Source: a virus. Taken from it: 26,094 nt of DNA. The translations under genes and the position numbers were made by a program. This document shows, one piece after another, positions 6,940 through 15,700 of this stretch (the stretch's first letter is position 1; each line of letters begins with the position of its first letter). A model generated the notes under the pieces. It did not search any database. It was not told the DNA's origin and saw only the letters and a list, made by a program, of their open reading frames with translations. Where the stretch lies: the IMG/VR virus record IMGVR_UViG_3300025687_000279, positions 1 through 26,094 of that record, one strand, 5' to 3'.

Positions 6940-7444
6940 TCTTCTTTGTTGTTTGTGTTGGAGTAACAGATACTGTGATCTGTGGCTGCGATGACATTTG
7001 CTGTTTTTCCATAACTCTAGAACCAAACCAGAAAGCAATGATCGTAGAGAATAATGCCATTGTTTCAACATCCCATACAGCTTTCAACATTTCAGGCACA
7101 GACTGACCTGTCTTCAACATTACATATGCTGCTGCAATCTTTACTGCACAGAATAACAAAAAGAAAGTATATGTTATAACAGGGCGGATAGAAGCGCGTA
7201 GTGCGTTAATAAACCATCCACCATCAATAGACTTATCATGATCAAGAGCAGATTGTCGAAGTTGACTGTCAGTCTTAACCATTTCAATGTTATAAGTGAG
7301 ATCGGCTTGTCGTTCAGCCGCATCCAACTTGATCTTTGTAAGTTCAATCTCATACTTAATCTCCTGCTTACGCTCAAATATTCTAACAACAGAGGGTAGT
7401 AAACTACCCAAAATACCAAATAGCGGTGATAGTAGTGCTAACAT
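6935..7444 (-). CDS. holin, 3TM gene-transfer-agent type
   Basis: Forms the inner-membrane lesion that triggers lysis. Three hydrophobic segments are visible: residues about 2-20 (LALLSPLFGILGSLLPSV), 88-112 (VITYTFFLLFCAVKIAAAYV) and 127-145 (MALFSTIIAFWFGSRVM). A charged amphipathic helix (ERKQEIKYEIELTKIKLDAA) lies between the first two. The RPVITY and FWFGSR motifs match what I know as the GTA_holin_3TM family, common in alphaproteobacteria and their phages. The C-terminus is polar (TPTQTTKKK). It sits between the coiled-coil membrane gene and a capsid-targeted gene in the lysis cluster. Confidence 0.8.
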   Translation of the reverse strand: MLALLSPLFGILGSLLPSVVRIFERKQEIKYEIELTKIKLDAAERQADLTYNIEMVKTDSQLRQSALDHDKSIDGGWFINALRASIRPVITYTFFLLFCAVKIAAAYVMLKTGQSVPEMLKAVWDVETMALFSTIIAFWFGSRVMEKQQMSSQPQITVSVTPTQTTKKK

Positions 7445-7454
7445 GATTTACCTC

Positions 7455-8168
7455 TTATTTCTTTGTTTTTCTTAGATATGTCTTACCGTTCCAAGTAAAT
7501 TTTTGACCCTCTGGTGTTCTTGCGAAAATCTGTTTGAATGTTTCTTTATTATTAGATGATGATGTCACATCTTGCTTCTTGCCTTTAGATGTAAAATTCA
7601 AGTCCATTGATTTAGGTTCTGGAATAGAAACTGCTTGTTTAGTATTATCTAAAGGTCTCAATTTTGGTTTAGGCGGAGGAACAGCAGGTTCTTGTGTGGG
7701 CCTTAGTTTTGGCTTTGGTACAACTTTATCGACTGCTGTTTTAGGAACAGCAGGTGGTGTTTTCAATGGATCTGAATAAGTTGTCTTATAAGGACCTGAA
7801 CCAGGTGTAGGTGGCTCATCACCTGCTTCTGCTGCTGCAAGTCTATCTTTAACAGATGTTGGATATCCTGCGGGTGGTGAACGATAATCTTTGCGAAGAC
7901 CTAACTCACGCTTTGCATTTGGTTTATTAGAGATGCTTGATGGATCAATAGATTGACCGTTGCCAAGATCATATCGTGAGCCTGTGTAGTCTACCTTATC
8001 GCTTGGTGTAATTTTACTTGTTCCGTCAGCAGCAGGCATTGAACGAATGTTCATTTGCTTAAGGTCTTTATTTACCGTGTCAAAACCAGCTTCAAGTTTC
8101 TTTTGAATATCTGCTCTTCTTTGCTGAACTTGATCTTGTTCTAATATAAACTGTTTAAATGTTTTCAT
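7455..8168 (-). CDS. Pro-rich protein with T4-like capsid-targeting N-terminus
   Basis: Probable internal head protein, 237 aa. The first ten residues MKTFKQFILE closely match the T4 internal-protein targeting peptide MKTYQEFIAE, with I-x-E at 8-10 as in prohead-protease sites. The middle is low-complexity, proline- and lysine-rich (KLRPTQEPAVPPPKPKLRP). The C-terminus carries the FTWNGKTYLRKTKK motif that recurs at the ends of many phage virion proteins. The start overlaps the preceding holin stop by four bases (ATGA). If cleaved after Glu10, the mature protein would be disordered and basic. Its placement inside the lysis cluster is odd. No enzyme motif is seen. Confidence 0.75.
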   Translation of the reverse strand: MKTFKQFILEQDQVQQRRADIQKKLEAGFDTVNKDLKQMNIRSMPAADGTSKITPSDKVDYTGSRYDLGNGQSIDPSSISNKPNAKRELGLRKDYRSPPAGYPTSVKDRLAAAEAGDEPPTPGSGPYKTTYSDPLKTPPAVPKTAVDKVVPKPKLRPTQEPAVPPPKPKLRPLDNTKQAVSIPEPKSMDLNFTSKGKKQDVTSSSNNKETFKQIFARTPEGQKFTWNGKTYLRKTKK

Positions 8169-8455
8169 TTGTTTCTCGTTGGTGTTTGAGTTGTCTTTGT
8201 CTTCTCTTCTATCGTTTCTATTCCGCCTTCAAGAATGCGAGTGATCTTTTCTTTACCTCTTGTCCAAGCAGCAACACCAATGATTGCTGCCATTGCAAGA
8301 TGATAGAAACCACCCTCTTTCAATGTGATAGGATCCCATTGCTGTTGTGCAAAATACATGTATGATGCTGGAAAAATAATGAAGTCAAACACACAGACAG
8401 TAAAATACTGCCATGCGATTGCTGGTCTCCAGTATTGTTTGATCCAGCTTTCCAT
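8165..8455 (-). CDS. second holin-like membrane protein, 96 aa
   Basis: Small protein with two hydrophobic helices: residues about 10-34 (AIAWQYFTVCVFDFIIFPAS) and 47-64 (GGFYHLAMAAIIGVAAW), then a charged tail (TRGKEKITRIL...). The WRPAIAWQY start and GGxxHLAMxAIxGVxAxTRG motif match a holin family I know from marine and alphaproteobacterial phages. It directly follows the endolysin with a TAATG overlap, the classical holin-endolysin pairing. A second holin 0.7 kb downstream means one may be an antiholin. Confidence 0.75.
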   Translation of the reverse strand: MESWIKQYWRPAIAWQYFTVCVFDFIIFPASYMYFAQQQWDPITLKEGGFYHLAMAAIIGVAAWTRGKEKITRILEGGIETIEEKTKTTQTPTRNK

Positions 8456-8976
8456 TATCTTAGTCTCGCAAACTGCCAGTGCATACCATCGCAGCGGCGT
8501 TCATCTAGTGTATTACCGTTGCCGTTCCAATCACCACCCCATATTGCACCAGTCTTGGACCAAGCATCAAGCACTTCTGGAAACTGTGCAAAACGAGGTG
8601 TTCTATCACCAAGAAAATTGTTAGGAGCATCAAGATCAATTGCACAACCCCATGAGTGCATAGACAGACTGTTACCACCACGCATCAAGCGATAGTTATA
8701 GCAACCGCCAAAAATGGATACACCCCAATGATCTAGTGTAGACTGCTTACCATTTGCAGCTTTGAGGAGATTGTTGAATGCTTCCTGAAAACCAACGAGA
8801 CAATTCTTGTTGACTTTGAATCGTGATACAGGTTTGCCTGCATATGTGATTCTAAATGGTGGTTTGTAGAATACAAGATATTCTGATTCCCACTTTGCTG
8901 ATGGTTTAGTAATGTTCTTGCTGCGAGGATTTCCATAGAAAGCGTCACAGTCACGTTGTAATGGCCAATTTGTCAT
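8455..8976 (-). CDS. endolysin, M15-type peptidase
   Basis: Predicted peptidoglycan endopeptidase (L-Ala-D-Glu or D-Ala-type) that degrades the host wall at lysis. Zinc-ligand and catalytic residues of the M15 family are visible: H107 and D114 in SMHSWGCAIDLD, and H166 in CDGMHWQFA, with the conserved GGDWN at 147-151. 173 aa, normal for a single-domain endolysin. No signal peptide, so export needs the adjacent holin. The ribosome-binding GAGG lies inside the end of the upstream gene, two bases of separation between the frames. Confidence 0.88.
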   Translation of the reverse strand: MTNWPLQRDCDAFYGNPRSKNITKPSAKWESEYLVFYKPPFRITYAGKPVSRFKVNKNCLVGFQEAFNNLLKAANGKQSTLDHWGVSIFGGCYNYRLMRGGNSLSMHSWGCAIDLDAPNNFLGDRTPRFAQFPEVLDAWSKTGAIWGGDWNGNGNTLDERRCDGMHWQFARLR

Positions 8977-8977
8977 G

Positions 8978-9934
8978 TTATCTGCCTCTTCTTCTTACTA
9001 TTACTCTTCTTCGTGGACCAGCATCATATGCTGCTACAAGTTTTGTATTACCAACTCTGTTTGTCCATGCCTCATGAAGCCCCTGCTTACCATAACGAAT
9101 ATACATCATTGCGCCTGTGCTTTTATCTTCTACAATGATAGGTCCTTTGCATGATTTAGCATACTCACGAATATCATGATAGGAATCGTCCTCATTGAGA
9201 TATGTGCGCCAGTGCTTACCCTTGCGCTTTGCTTCTCTCAAACTGACAAATGTAGAGTGAGGGACAATAAATGTTTCCATATTCATAAACTTGCCTCGAG
9301 GTGTTTTTCTTCTCTGCATAGGCATTAGTTCTGGTGGTCTACCAGGTTCTCCCTGTGGACCTATACCCAGTCCTGCTACTGCTCCACCACCTACAACATT
9401 CTCTTCGTCTACATATGATCCTATTGTCTTCCCTAGTGGTATTGGTTTTTGTTTTCTTCTTGCATCTATTTCCTGCCCCATAGCAGAAAAAGGAGCAGAC
9501 ATACCACCATCTGCTGATGTTCCTGCTCCTGCTAAATTTTCTTCAAGACCAATTGCTCTTTTAGCTAGCCCTAGATAATAAGGAACTTTAGCTGCTTTCT
9601 CACCAGTAGCAAGTGCTGTTCCAGCAATAGGTACTTCTGGTGCAACAGCCATAGCACCATAACCAGCTAGTTTACCAGCAGATGATGCTTGTTGGTGTTC
9701 TTTTTCGTCGTGTGCAAGTTTTTCTTTTTCTTGATCAAGTTCTCTTTTGAATGTTGTGCCTTTACCATAACCTAATGCACTTGCTGCATTCTTTGCTGCA
9801 TATTGAGCAGCGGCACTTGCATACTTTGCTCCACCTAATGTTGCAGTGTCAGCAGCTTGTCTTCCAAATGCGGATACGCTATCCCACCAACCTTCACCTT
9901 CCTGTATTTTTCTTCTTGCGATGATCTTCTTCAT
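8978..9934 (-). CDS. putative virion/ejection protein, 318 aa
   Basis: The N-terminal half is Ala/Gly-rich and amphipathic (TATLGGAKYASAAAQYAAKN, then LAGYGAMAVAPEVPIAGTAL), resembling segments of phage internal and ejection proteins that insert into membranes. The middle is low-complexity and Pro/Gly-rich. The C-terminal part holds a conserved LREAKRKGKHWRTYL / AKSCKGPIIVEDKSTGAMMY block that I associate with T4-superfamily virion proteins, and it ends in the basic tail RRRVIVRRRGR. The N-terminus MKKIIARRKIQE carries I-x-E at 10-12, a possible prohead-protease site. The ribosome-binding site is weak (AAGAG). Function is inferred. Confidence 0.65.
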   Translation of the reverse strand: MKKIIARRKIQEGEGWWDSVSAFGRQAADTATLGGAKYASAAAQYAAKNAASALGYGKGTTFKRELDQEKEKLAHDEKEHQQASSAGKLAGYGAMAVAPEVPIAGTALATGEKAAKVPYYLGLAKRAIGLEENLAGAGTSADGGMSAPFSAMGQEIDARRKQKPIPLGKTIGSYVDEENVVGGGAVAGLGIGPQGEPGRPPELMPMQRRKTPRGKFMNMETFIVPHSTFVSLREAKRKGKHWRTYLNEDDSYHDIREYAKSCKGPIIVEDKSTGAMMYIRYGKQGLHEAWTNRVGNTKLVAAYDAGPRRRVIVRRRGR

Positions 9935-9941
9935 TTTTCTC

Positions 9942-9970
9942 TTGACACCCTATTGACAGCATAGTATTAT
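9942..9970 (+). promoter_or_regulatory. candidate plus-strand (antisense) promoter
   Basis: TTGACA (9942-9947), 17 bp, TATTAT (9965-9970), rightward, in the 64-bp gap between two leftward genes. It would produce antisense RNA against the 128-aa and 284-aa genes. No plus-strand gene follows. A 6-bp hairpin (GCATAG/CTATGC) overlaps the -10. Confidence 0.4.
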
Positions 9971-9998
9971 GGCTATGCCAGCGATGATATGAATACCT

Positions 9999-10385
9999 TT
10001 AGATATCTCTAAGTCTCTTGCCTACAAATACATCAACAGTGATATCTGAACTGTGTATATTCTTTCCTTTGATGCCTGATATTACATCTGGCATGTAGTT
10101 CAAAAAGAGTAAGAATGTCTTCAATATATCGTAGTCTTCTTTGTCCACTTTATAAAATAACATTCTTACTGAGTTTCTGGTTCCAAAGACATTGGAAAGA
10201 ATGATCATATGATTGAGTATCAATCTTTCTTTCAACTCTCCAGTAGTCCTGTATCTCTTTATCAATCTCTTCACATACTTTATTCGTTTTAGATCCTCTT
10301 CAAACTCACTCATTATAGCATTTGGAGAATCATAACATTTCATCGCATAGAGTAGAAAGTTTTCATCATTTAGATTTTCAATCAT
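9999..10385 (-). CDS. conserved T4-superfamily protein, 128 aa
   Basis: Helical, charged protein with the motifs ENFLLYAMKCYD, EEDLKRIKYVKRLIKRY and GELKERLILNHMIILSNVFG, which I recall as a conserved hypothetical family in T4-like marine and alphaproteobacterial phages (DUF7207-like). The role is unproven; its location is usually among virion genes. The start overlaps the stop of the 284-aa gene (TAATG), so the two are translationally coupled. No signal, membrane or catalytic motif is visible. Confidence 0.75.
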   Translation of the reverse strand: MIENLNDENFLLYAMKCYDSPNAIMSEFEEDLKRIKYVKRLIKRYRTTGELKERLILNHMIILSNVFGTRNSVRMLFYKVDKEDYDILKTFLLFLNYMPDVISGIKGKNIHSSDITVDVFVGKRLRDI

Positions 10386-11239
10386 TACTTCTTCTTGGAT
10401 GCTTTATCCGCTCTTTCGTATGTGCGTCCTTTTGCAGCACGACGAGCATTTAGTCTTGCAACTTCTTCGGTATCTTTGTTCTTTCTTGCTTCTATTGTTT
10501 TATCCCAAAGTTCATCATGATCAGCATAGACTTTATTTTTTAGTCTTTCCAATGTTTTCTTGTCTCTCTTCATTTTATGAAGTTCTTCTAGACGGTTGGA
10601 AAGAGTAGCTTTCTTTGCACTCATCTTTTTCTTTAGATCAGGCATAGGCATTTCATTCATTTGCTTAGGAGACTTATCTCCTTCTTCTTCAAAGTCTTCA
10701 GCTTCATCGTCATGTTTTACAGCTAACCTTTGATTGATCAGTCTGTATATCGTCTTGGATAAATGTGCTGCTGAATGTTGTTCATGTAAATCAGTTTCAT
10801 CATCTTCAACTTCTGCATCAAAGTCAGAGATAATTTCTTCCAATTCTTCATCATTGACAAGAGAAGTGAATACATCATAGCAGCCATTTTCATCAAGTGA
10901 CCATTCAAAGTAAATAAACATAGGAGAGTCGTTGGCGGTTACGACTTCTCCTTGATTGTTCATTCCTATCTTTTCGCCAAACTGTGATACTTCAAAAACA
11001 TCATAGCCATCGTTTTTGTCAAGAAAAACGCTGTTGGGTAAAAAGATTTTGTAATAAGATAAAACTTTCCTTACTTCTTCAAAAGCAATATATGGTGTTC
11101 TAAATGGTCTTGCTGTTGATGCTTCAAGATTTGCATTGATAGCATCAACCACTGTTTCATCGTCAATAGAGACTGCTCCGTCACTATTGTATATTGCTGG
11201 ATCAAAATCTTCTTTCAGGTATCTAGTAAATCTGTTCAT
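10385..11239 (-). CDS. putative internal head protein with capsid-targeting N-terminus, 284 aa
   Basis: Starts MNRFTRYLKED: aromatics at 4 and 7 and L-x-E at 8-10, the same pattern as T4 internal proteins (MKTYQEFIAE). The central part is acidic (EVEDDETDLHEQHSAAHLSK; DDEAEDFEEEGD). The C-terminal third switches to highly basic helices (MSAKKATLSNRLEELHKMKR, ending ERADKASKKK). An acidic body with a basic tail fits packaging with DNA in the head. No catalytic motif is seen. It is coupled to the 128-aa gene downstream. Confidence 0.65.
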   Translation of the reverse strand: MNRFTRYLKEDFDPAIYNSDGAVSIDDETVVDAINANLEASTARPFRTPYIAFEEVRKVLSYYKIFLPNSVFLDKNDGYDVFEVSQFGEKIGMNNQGEVVTANDSPMFIYFEWSLDENGCYDVFTSLVNDEELEEIISDFDAEVEDDETDLHEQHSAAHLSKTIYRLINQRLAVKHDDEAEDFEEEGDKSPKQMNEMPMPDLKKKMSAKKATLSNRLEELHKMKRDKKTLERLKNKVYADHDELWDKTIEARKNKDTEEVARLNARRAAKGRTYERADKASKKK

Positions 11240-11262
11240 TTGTTACCGCCATTCTTTGTTTA

Positions 11263-11748
11263 TTAGGTGCCTGGGAAGTATGTATTATCTGCTGTATCAT
11301 CGCCAGTGATTGAACCTGTTGCTACAAGTGTTTCATAGAAACGACGACCAGCACGACCACCAACAGTTGCTGTTACAGAAGCAATTGCTGTATTTGTACC
11401 AGGTACAATAATTGTTGGTGCAGATGAATAACCTGAACCACCGGAATTAATTACGACAGATGTTACATTACCATCTTCATTTACTGTGAATGAAGCATTG
11501 GCACCTGAACCATCACCTGTAAATCTTAAAAAGCCGTTTGAATATCCTTCACCAGCATCAACAATTGTAAGTTCCGTAACTGGACCTGTACCAAGAGTTT
11601 GAACTACCCAACCTGAGTGAGTAACTTTTGGTCCATCTACAAGTGTATTTGCTGCTTCTGTTACTGACACACCATATGTTGATGATGTGTTTGAAAAAAT
11701 AGGCTTTTGATTGCCTGTTGCGTTATCTAGGTTTCCCCATAGAGACAT
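11263..11748 (-). CDS. structural protein with GxGY beta repeats, 161 aa
   Basis: Starts MSLWGNLDNATGNQKPIF and ends GGRAGRRFYETLVATGSITG...FPGT, a framing I recognise from a T4-superfamily virion protein of marine phages. In between are two copies of a beta-strand repeat, TELTIVDAGEGYSNGF and TSVVINSGGSGYSSAPTI, typical of surface or fibre-like bacterial and phage proteins. Likely an outer capsid, neck or decoration protein. A strong AAGGAG precedes the start. The candidate late box at 11802-11809 lies upstream. Confidence 0.75.
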   Translation of the reverse strand: MSLWGNLDNATGNQKPIFSNTSSTYGVSVTEAANTLVDGPKVTHSGWVVQTLGTGPVTELTIVDAGEGYSNGFLRFTGDGSGANASFTVNEDGNVTSVVINSGGSGYSSAPTIIVPGTNTAIASVTATVGGRAGRRFYETLVATGSITGDDTADNTYFPGT

Positions 11749-11760
11749 TGTTATTACTCC

Positions 11761-12102
11761 TTATTGTGTTCCGACCATAGCTGAATCTTGTTCTGGTGTT
11801 GTATTTATTATAGATAACTTTGTGTTAGCTTTTTCTTCTTTTTTCTCACTCAGCTTAAATTTATATCTATCTGGTTTGTTTCTTTGATGACCAAGTTTTG
11901 ATTGTGATGCCATTCTAGGACCTGCTAACTTTTTAGCTATTCTAAAATTTGTAGGAATTGCACCTCTTTTAAATTCATTGAGAGTGTCTTCAGCAACATC
12001 ACGACTTGGACCCTTCATGTTTGAAGTGGTATTCATGTCTGTCATTTCCATTCGCTCTTTGTGAAGTGCTTTTATCATTCCTGCTAGTTTTTTATTGTTC
12101 AT
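11761..12102 (-). CDS. hypothetical virion-region protein, 113 aa
   Basis: I take the start at 12100-12102 (MNNKKLAGMIKALHKERMEM), which follows directly on the stop of the upstream gene; an earlier ATG at 12141 lies inside that gene. The protein is basic and apparently disordered in the middle (GPRMASQSKLGHQRNKPDRYKF), with no membrane or catalytic motif. Its position between DUF6496-containing and GxGY structural genes suggests a minor virion or assembly component. Not recognised. Confidence 0.6.
   Translation of the reverse strand: MNNKKLAGMIKALHKERMEMTDMNTTSNMKGPSRDVAEDTLNEFKRGAIPTNFRIAKKLAGPRMASQSKLGHQRNKPDRYKFKLSEKKEEKANTKLSIINTTPEQDSAMVGTQ
11802..11809 (-). promoter_or_regulatory. T4-like late promoter box AATAAATA
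   Basis: Minus-strand AATAAATA about 54 bases upstream of the GxGY structural gene, inside the end of the preceding gene. Weak evidence because the surroundings are AT-rich. Confidence 0.25.
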
Positions 12103-12103
12103 A

Positions 12104-12742
12104 TTATTTCTTTCGTGCAATACCAGCTTCACTTGCAGCAATAGCTTTAGCTTGTTTTGGATCTGTTACAACAGGTCCTTTCTTGGAACCTGAGTGTAGC
12201 TTACGCTTCATGAACTCACGCATTACTTTAGAAAATTTGCTTTCTTTTTCTTCCTTCATTGTACCAGGAGGAAGTGAAGTTTTCTCATCACGATTTACCG
12301 TCTGTGTCTTTGGCTTTGCATAGTCAGGTGTTGTTCCTGCTGGTGCATAATCTGGACCTTTTTTTATTTCGGAAGGTTTTGTCTGATCGCCACCATGAGG
12401 ATCTACTTTAGGAACAGCTTGCTCTTTAGCTAGAACATGCTTGTGTGGTTGAGTAGGATGCTTCTTAAGAACACCACGACCAACTAGAACATCTTTTCTG
12501 GTTGTTTTGCTATATGGAGGAGCAAGACCAGCTAAAGAACTATCTTCATCAAGTGCTTCTACACCCTCAGACAATACCTGCTGATATGCAGCATCCCACT
12601 GTCCCTGACGCTCATGTGGCAGAGCCTTACGATCTTCAATACCGAAATATTCGTTTACAACTTTTACAGCTTCGCGTTCAGCATTGCTTTGCTGCATAAC
12701 CTGCTGAACTGCTGAAATTAATGGATCATTTTTGTTAAGCAT
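12104..12742 (-). CDS. virion-associated protein with C-terminal DUF6496-like domain, 212 aa
   Basis: The C-terminus reads MREFMKRKLHSGSKKGPVVT followed by KQAKAIAASEAGIARKK. I recognise this as the DUF6496 motif, appended to many phage and bacterial proteins, possibly a DNA-binding tail. The N-terminal half contains LISAVQQVMQQSNAEREAVK (helical) and EALDEDSSLAGLAPPYSK. The middle is Pro/Lys-rich and probably disordered. GAGGA lies upstream of the ATG, and a GATAAATA late box sits at 12771-12778, so late expression is likely. No enzymatic motif. Confidence 0.7.
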   Translation of the reverse strand: MLNKNDPLISAVQQVMQQSNAEREAVKVVNEYFGIEDRKALPHERQGQWDAAYQQVLSEGVEALDEDSSLAGLAPPYSKTTRKDVLVGRGVLKKHPTQPHKHVLAKEQAVPKVDPHGGDQTKPSEIKKGPDYAPAGTTPDYAKPKTQTVNRDEKTSLPPGTMKEEKESKFSKVMREFMKRKLHSGSKKGPVVTDPKQAKAIAASEAGIARKK

Positions 12743-12770
12743 TTTAGTTTTCCTCTATGGATTTTATTAC

Positions 12771-12778
12771 TATTTATC
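12771..12778 (-). promoter_or_regulatory. T4-like late promoter box GATAAATA
   Basis: Minus-strand GATAAATA in the 39-bp gap upstream of the DUF6496-like gene, about 30 bases before its ATG. Confidence 0.4.
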
Positions 12779-12781
12779 TAA

Positions 12782-15700
12782 TTACTTCCTTCTGCAACGC
12801 CAGCGTCTCAATGAAGCTGCTTTACGAGTTGGTCTACCCTTCTTGTCTTTCATTGGACCTGGCATTCCGCTCATTCTTGCACAGAATGATTTGCGTCTTG
12901 CTTTTCTTTTTGGTCCTGGATTTGGTTCTGTTACTGCTGTCTGAACACCAAACTTCTTTGCACCTTTTGCTGTTAGACCTGCGCCGCTTTCTGTTGATCT
13001 GTAAAGACCTTTTGAATCTGCACCGCGTTCATTTAGTTGCTGTTCTTGAACCGTCTTCATTGATCTGGATGTTGATATATTGTAATTTTTTCCACCCAAT
13101 TCTTTGTTTTTTCCTAAATCTTGAGATGTTATCTTCTCTTTATATGTCTGTGTGCCGCTTGGTGTTTTTTGTATAGATTTATTTACTATAGTTTCAGTAC
13201 CACGACTAAAAGGGTTTTTGGTCTTCTTTACATAAACTGAAGAATTGTAATTGCCGTTACTCTCACGACCGCCTTGATAGTTTACTGTAGGAACATTTAT
13301 CTCATTCACATCATCTTTGCGCTGAGTTGGAATTGGACTTAGATTATTGACACTACCTTCCATACCTTCACGCAGCTTCTTGATAGATTTCTTTTCACTG
13401 TGACTGCAACCACAACCAGCCTCTTCTAATCTCAAAGCAGCTTCAACAAGTTTTTCTTCCCAAAGATTGCCGTACTTATCTGCAAACTTCTGTTGTGTTC
13501 TTTCTGATTGCATCCAGCTTACGATACTCTCTGACAATCCCATAGAGTATGCGCTACCATATCCAAAACCGTATGGTGTGCCTGCTCTTGGTACACCTAT
13601 TGTTGGACCAATACCATCAGCACCAAAAACATAACCACCCTGTACAGATGCTTCCGAAGCTTCTTGACTTAGTTTCTTTTTCTTTTTTTGACCCGGTGTC
13701 ATACCACGATAAAGATTATCTAATGAATCTGTTGCAATTTGTCTTTCACTTGGCTTATTGCCGTTTGCTTCTGCGAACTTTTCAAAAGCTTCGTTAGCAG
13801 GAACGCAGTTAGGTACTTTACGGCCGTTCTTTTTCTTCATGCCGACCATCTCGTAGCCTTTCCAGCACGGATCGTTCTTCTTCATCTTCTTTTCTTCGTT
13901 CATTGTTTGAACCCTTACTAATTGACCACCCTTACTATGATACATGACTTTGTTTACACCACCAACTTTGCGACCAAAGCGACCAAATCCATAATATGAC
14001 AATCCAAGTCTTCTAGCCTGAAGCATTAGATCATTATCTGGTTTATGAACAACTTTTGGAACGCCTTGACGAATTTGTGTGAGACTCTTATATCTCTTTG
14101 GCTCTTGATATGTGATGCCGCGCTTCTTTGTTTCAGCTTCAATCCACTTTGCAGCGGTTGGGTTTTTGTTCTCAGCACGAACAAACTGTTGAGCCATACG
14201 ACGAACACGATTAAAGTTGGTAAGAACTTTTGCTTTTTCTTCTGGACCAACTTTACGAATATCTGCTGTGTTATCAATAACAGTAAACTTTTCATTACCA
14301 AATATCTTTTGAAGTTCACCGATATTCTTCTGTGCTAAATCCCACTTCTCTTGACGAATGTTAGGTGAGTTGTCTGGATTACCTTGCTTGTCAGTACCAT
14401 CTGGAACTTTACGCTTACCCATCTTACCGCGTTCAACATTACGCTCACGCGATACTTCATTGGATGTGTTTACGAATACCATCATAGTTTCGTAACCATC
14501 ACGTTCAAGTTCACCCTTGATCTTTTTTATTTTCTCTAGATCATCTGCGGTACCGTTGATGATTAGACCAAGACGACCTGCTAGTGCTAGACGCTCTTGT
14601 TCCTTTGTAATGTTCTTCGCACGACCACGAACAATGTCACGCTCAACTCTTTCTTCATCTGGCATTTCAAGGTCAAGGCCGTTCTTCTGCATTAGATATT
14701 CAAATGCAACATCGGAATTGATTTCTTTCAATCCTTCTCCTGCAAGAGTTGCATTCATCACATAGTCTTTACCTGATCCTGGACCACCAGCTAAGAAGAT
14801 AGCTTTAAGTTTGCCAGGATCGTTGATTCCCTCTTCTAGTCTCTGCCCTATGTTTGGATTTATATTAAGAGTTTTTATTTTTTTTTCTTTTCCGCCCATT
14901 CTCATTTTTATTGTGTCTGTTTTAGATCCAACATATCTGTTTGGATCGGATCTTTTATTGACCACAGGAGTGTTTGATCTAAATTTGTTAGGATCAGCAT
15001 TAGGTATTCTTGGTTCTGGATCTAAAGTTGCGCCAGGTCTTACAAAATGTTGACGAAATTCTTTATCTTGTCTCTTCGCTTCAAGATTTTTTGCGAGTTC
15101 TTGAGAAGCAGGAGATGCCATTGTAATTTCATTCAATTGTTCTTTGATTGTTTTTAAACTTTTCATTGCTCTGCCTTTATACTCTTTTTTGCCTTTATAG
15201 TCCATCCAAGAATTATCAATACCGTCATCAACCCAAAGTCCTGATGTGTTATTCTTTATTTGATTTGTATATGATTGATTGTTTAAAACATACTGAGATG
15301 TTACTGTAGGCGAAACTTCACCTGTCACATTACCTAGACCACGTATACCACTAACTGGTGCTAGTGCTGCTGAGTTTGTTGATTCTACAACATAACTCTT
15401 GCTGAACATATCTGGATTAGATTTAGCGAACCAACGCATGATCTTACCTGCTTCCGCATTTGCTTCGTTCTCAATGTCTGAACCTGTCTCACCTTCTTTT
15501 GCTATATCTTTACCGAGACGACCATCTTCATTCTGCTTGTGATGCACAAGTTCATGTGCAACAGAACGAAATATATCCATTGGATGACGATTTGCTGTAC
15601 ATATAGAAAGTTCATTTGATGAGGGATTGTATGCAGCAAATGAGTTGTAGTCATCATCATTTGTCTTGTATCTGACAGTAGGCATTGATTTGAGACCAAG

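Noticed and set aside
12757-13176. Plus-strand 139-codon frame
   Set aside because: Lies antisense to the 1204-aa gene; Leu/Phe-rich composition is what the complement of Lys/Glu-rich coding gives.
14700-14830. Reading the P-loop domain of the 1204-aa protein as a zeta toxin
   Set aside because: The Walker A and Arg-rich lid are shared by many kinases; no toxin-specific residues or antitoxin gene are visible.
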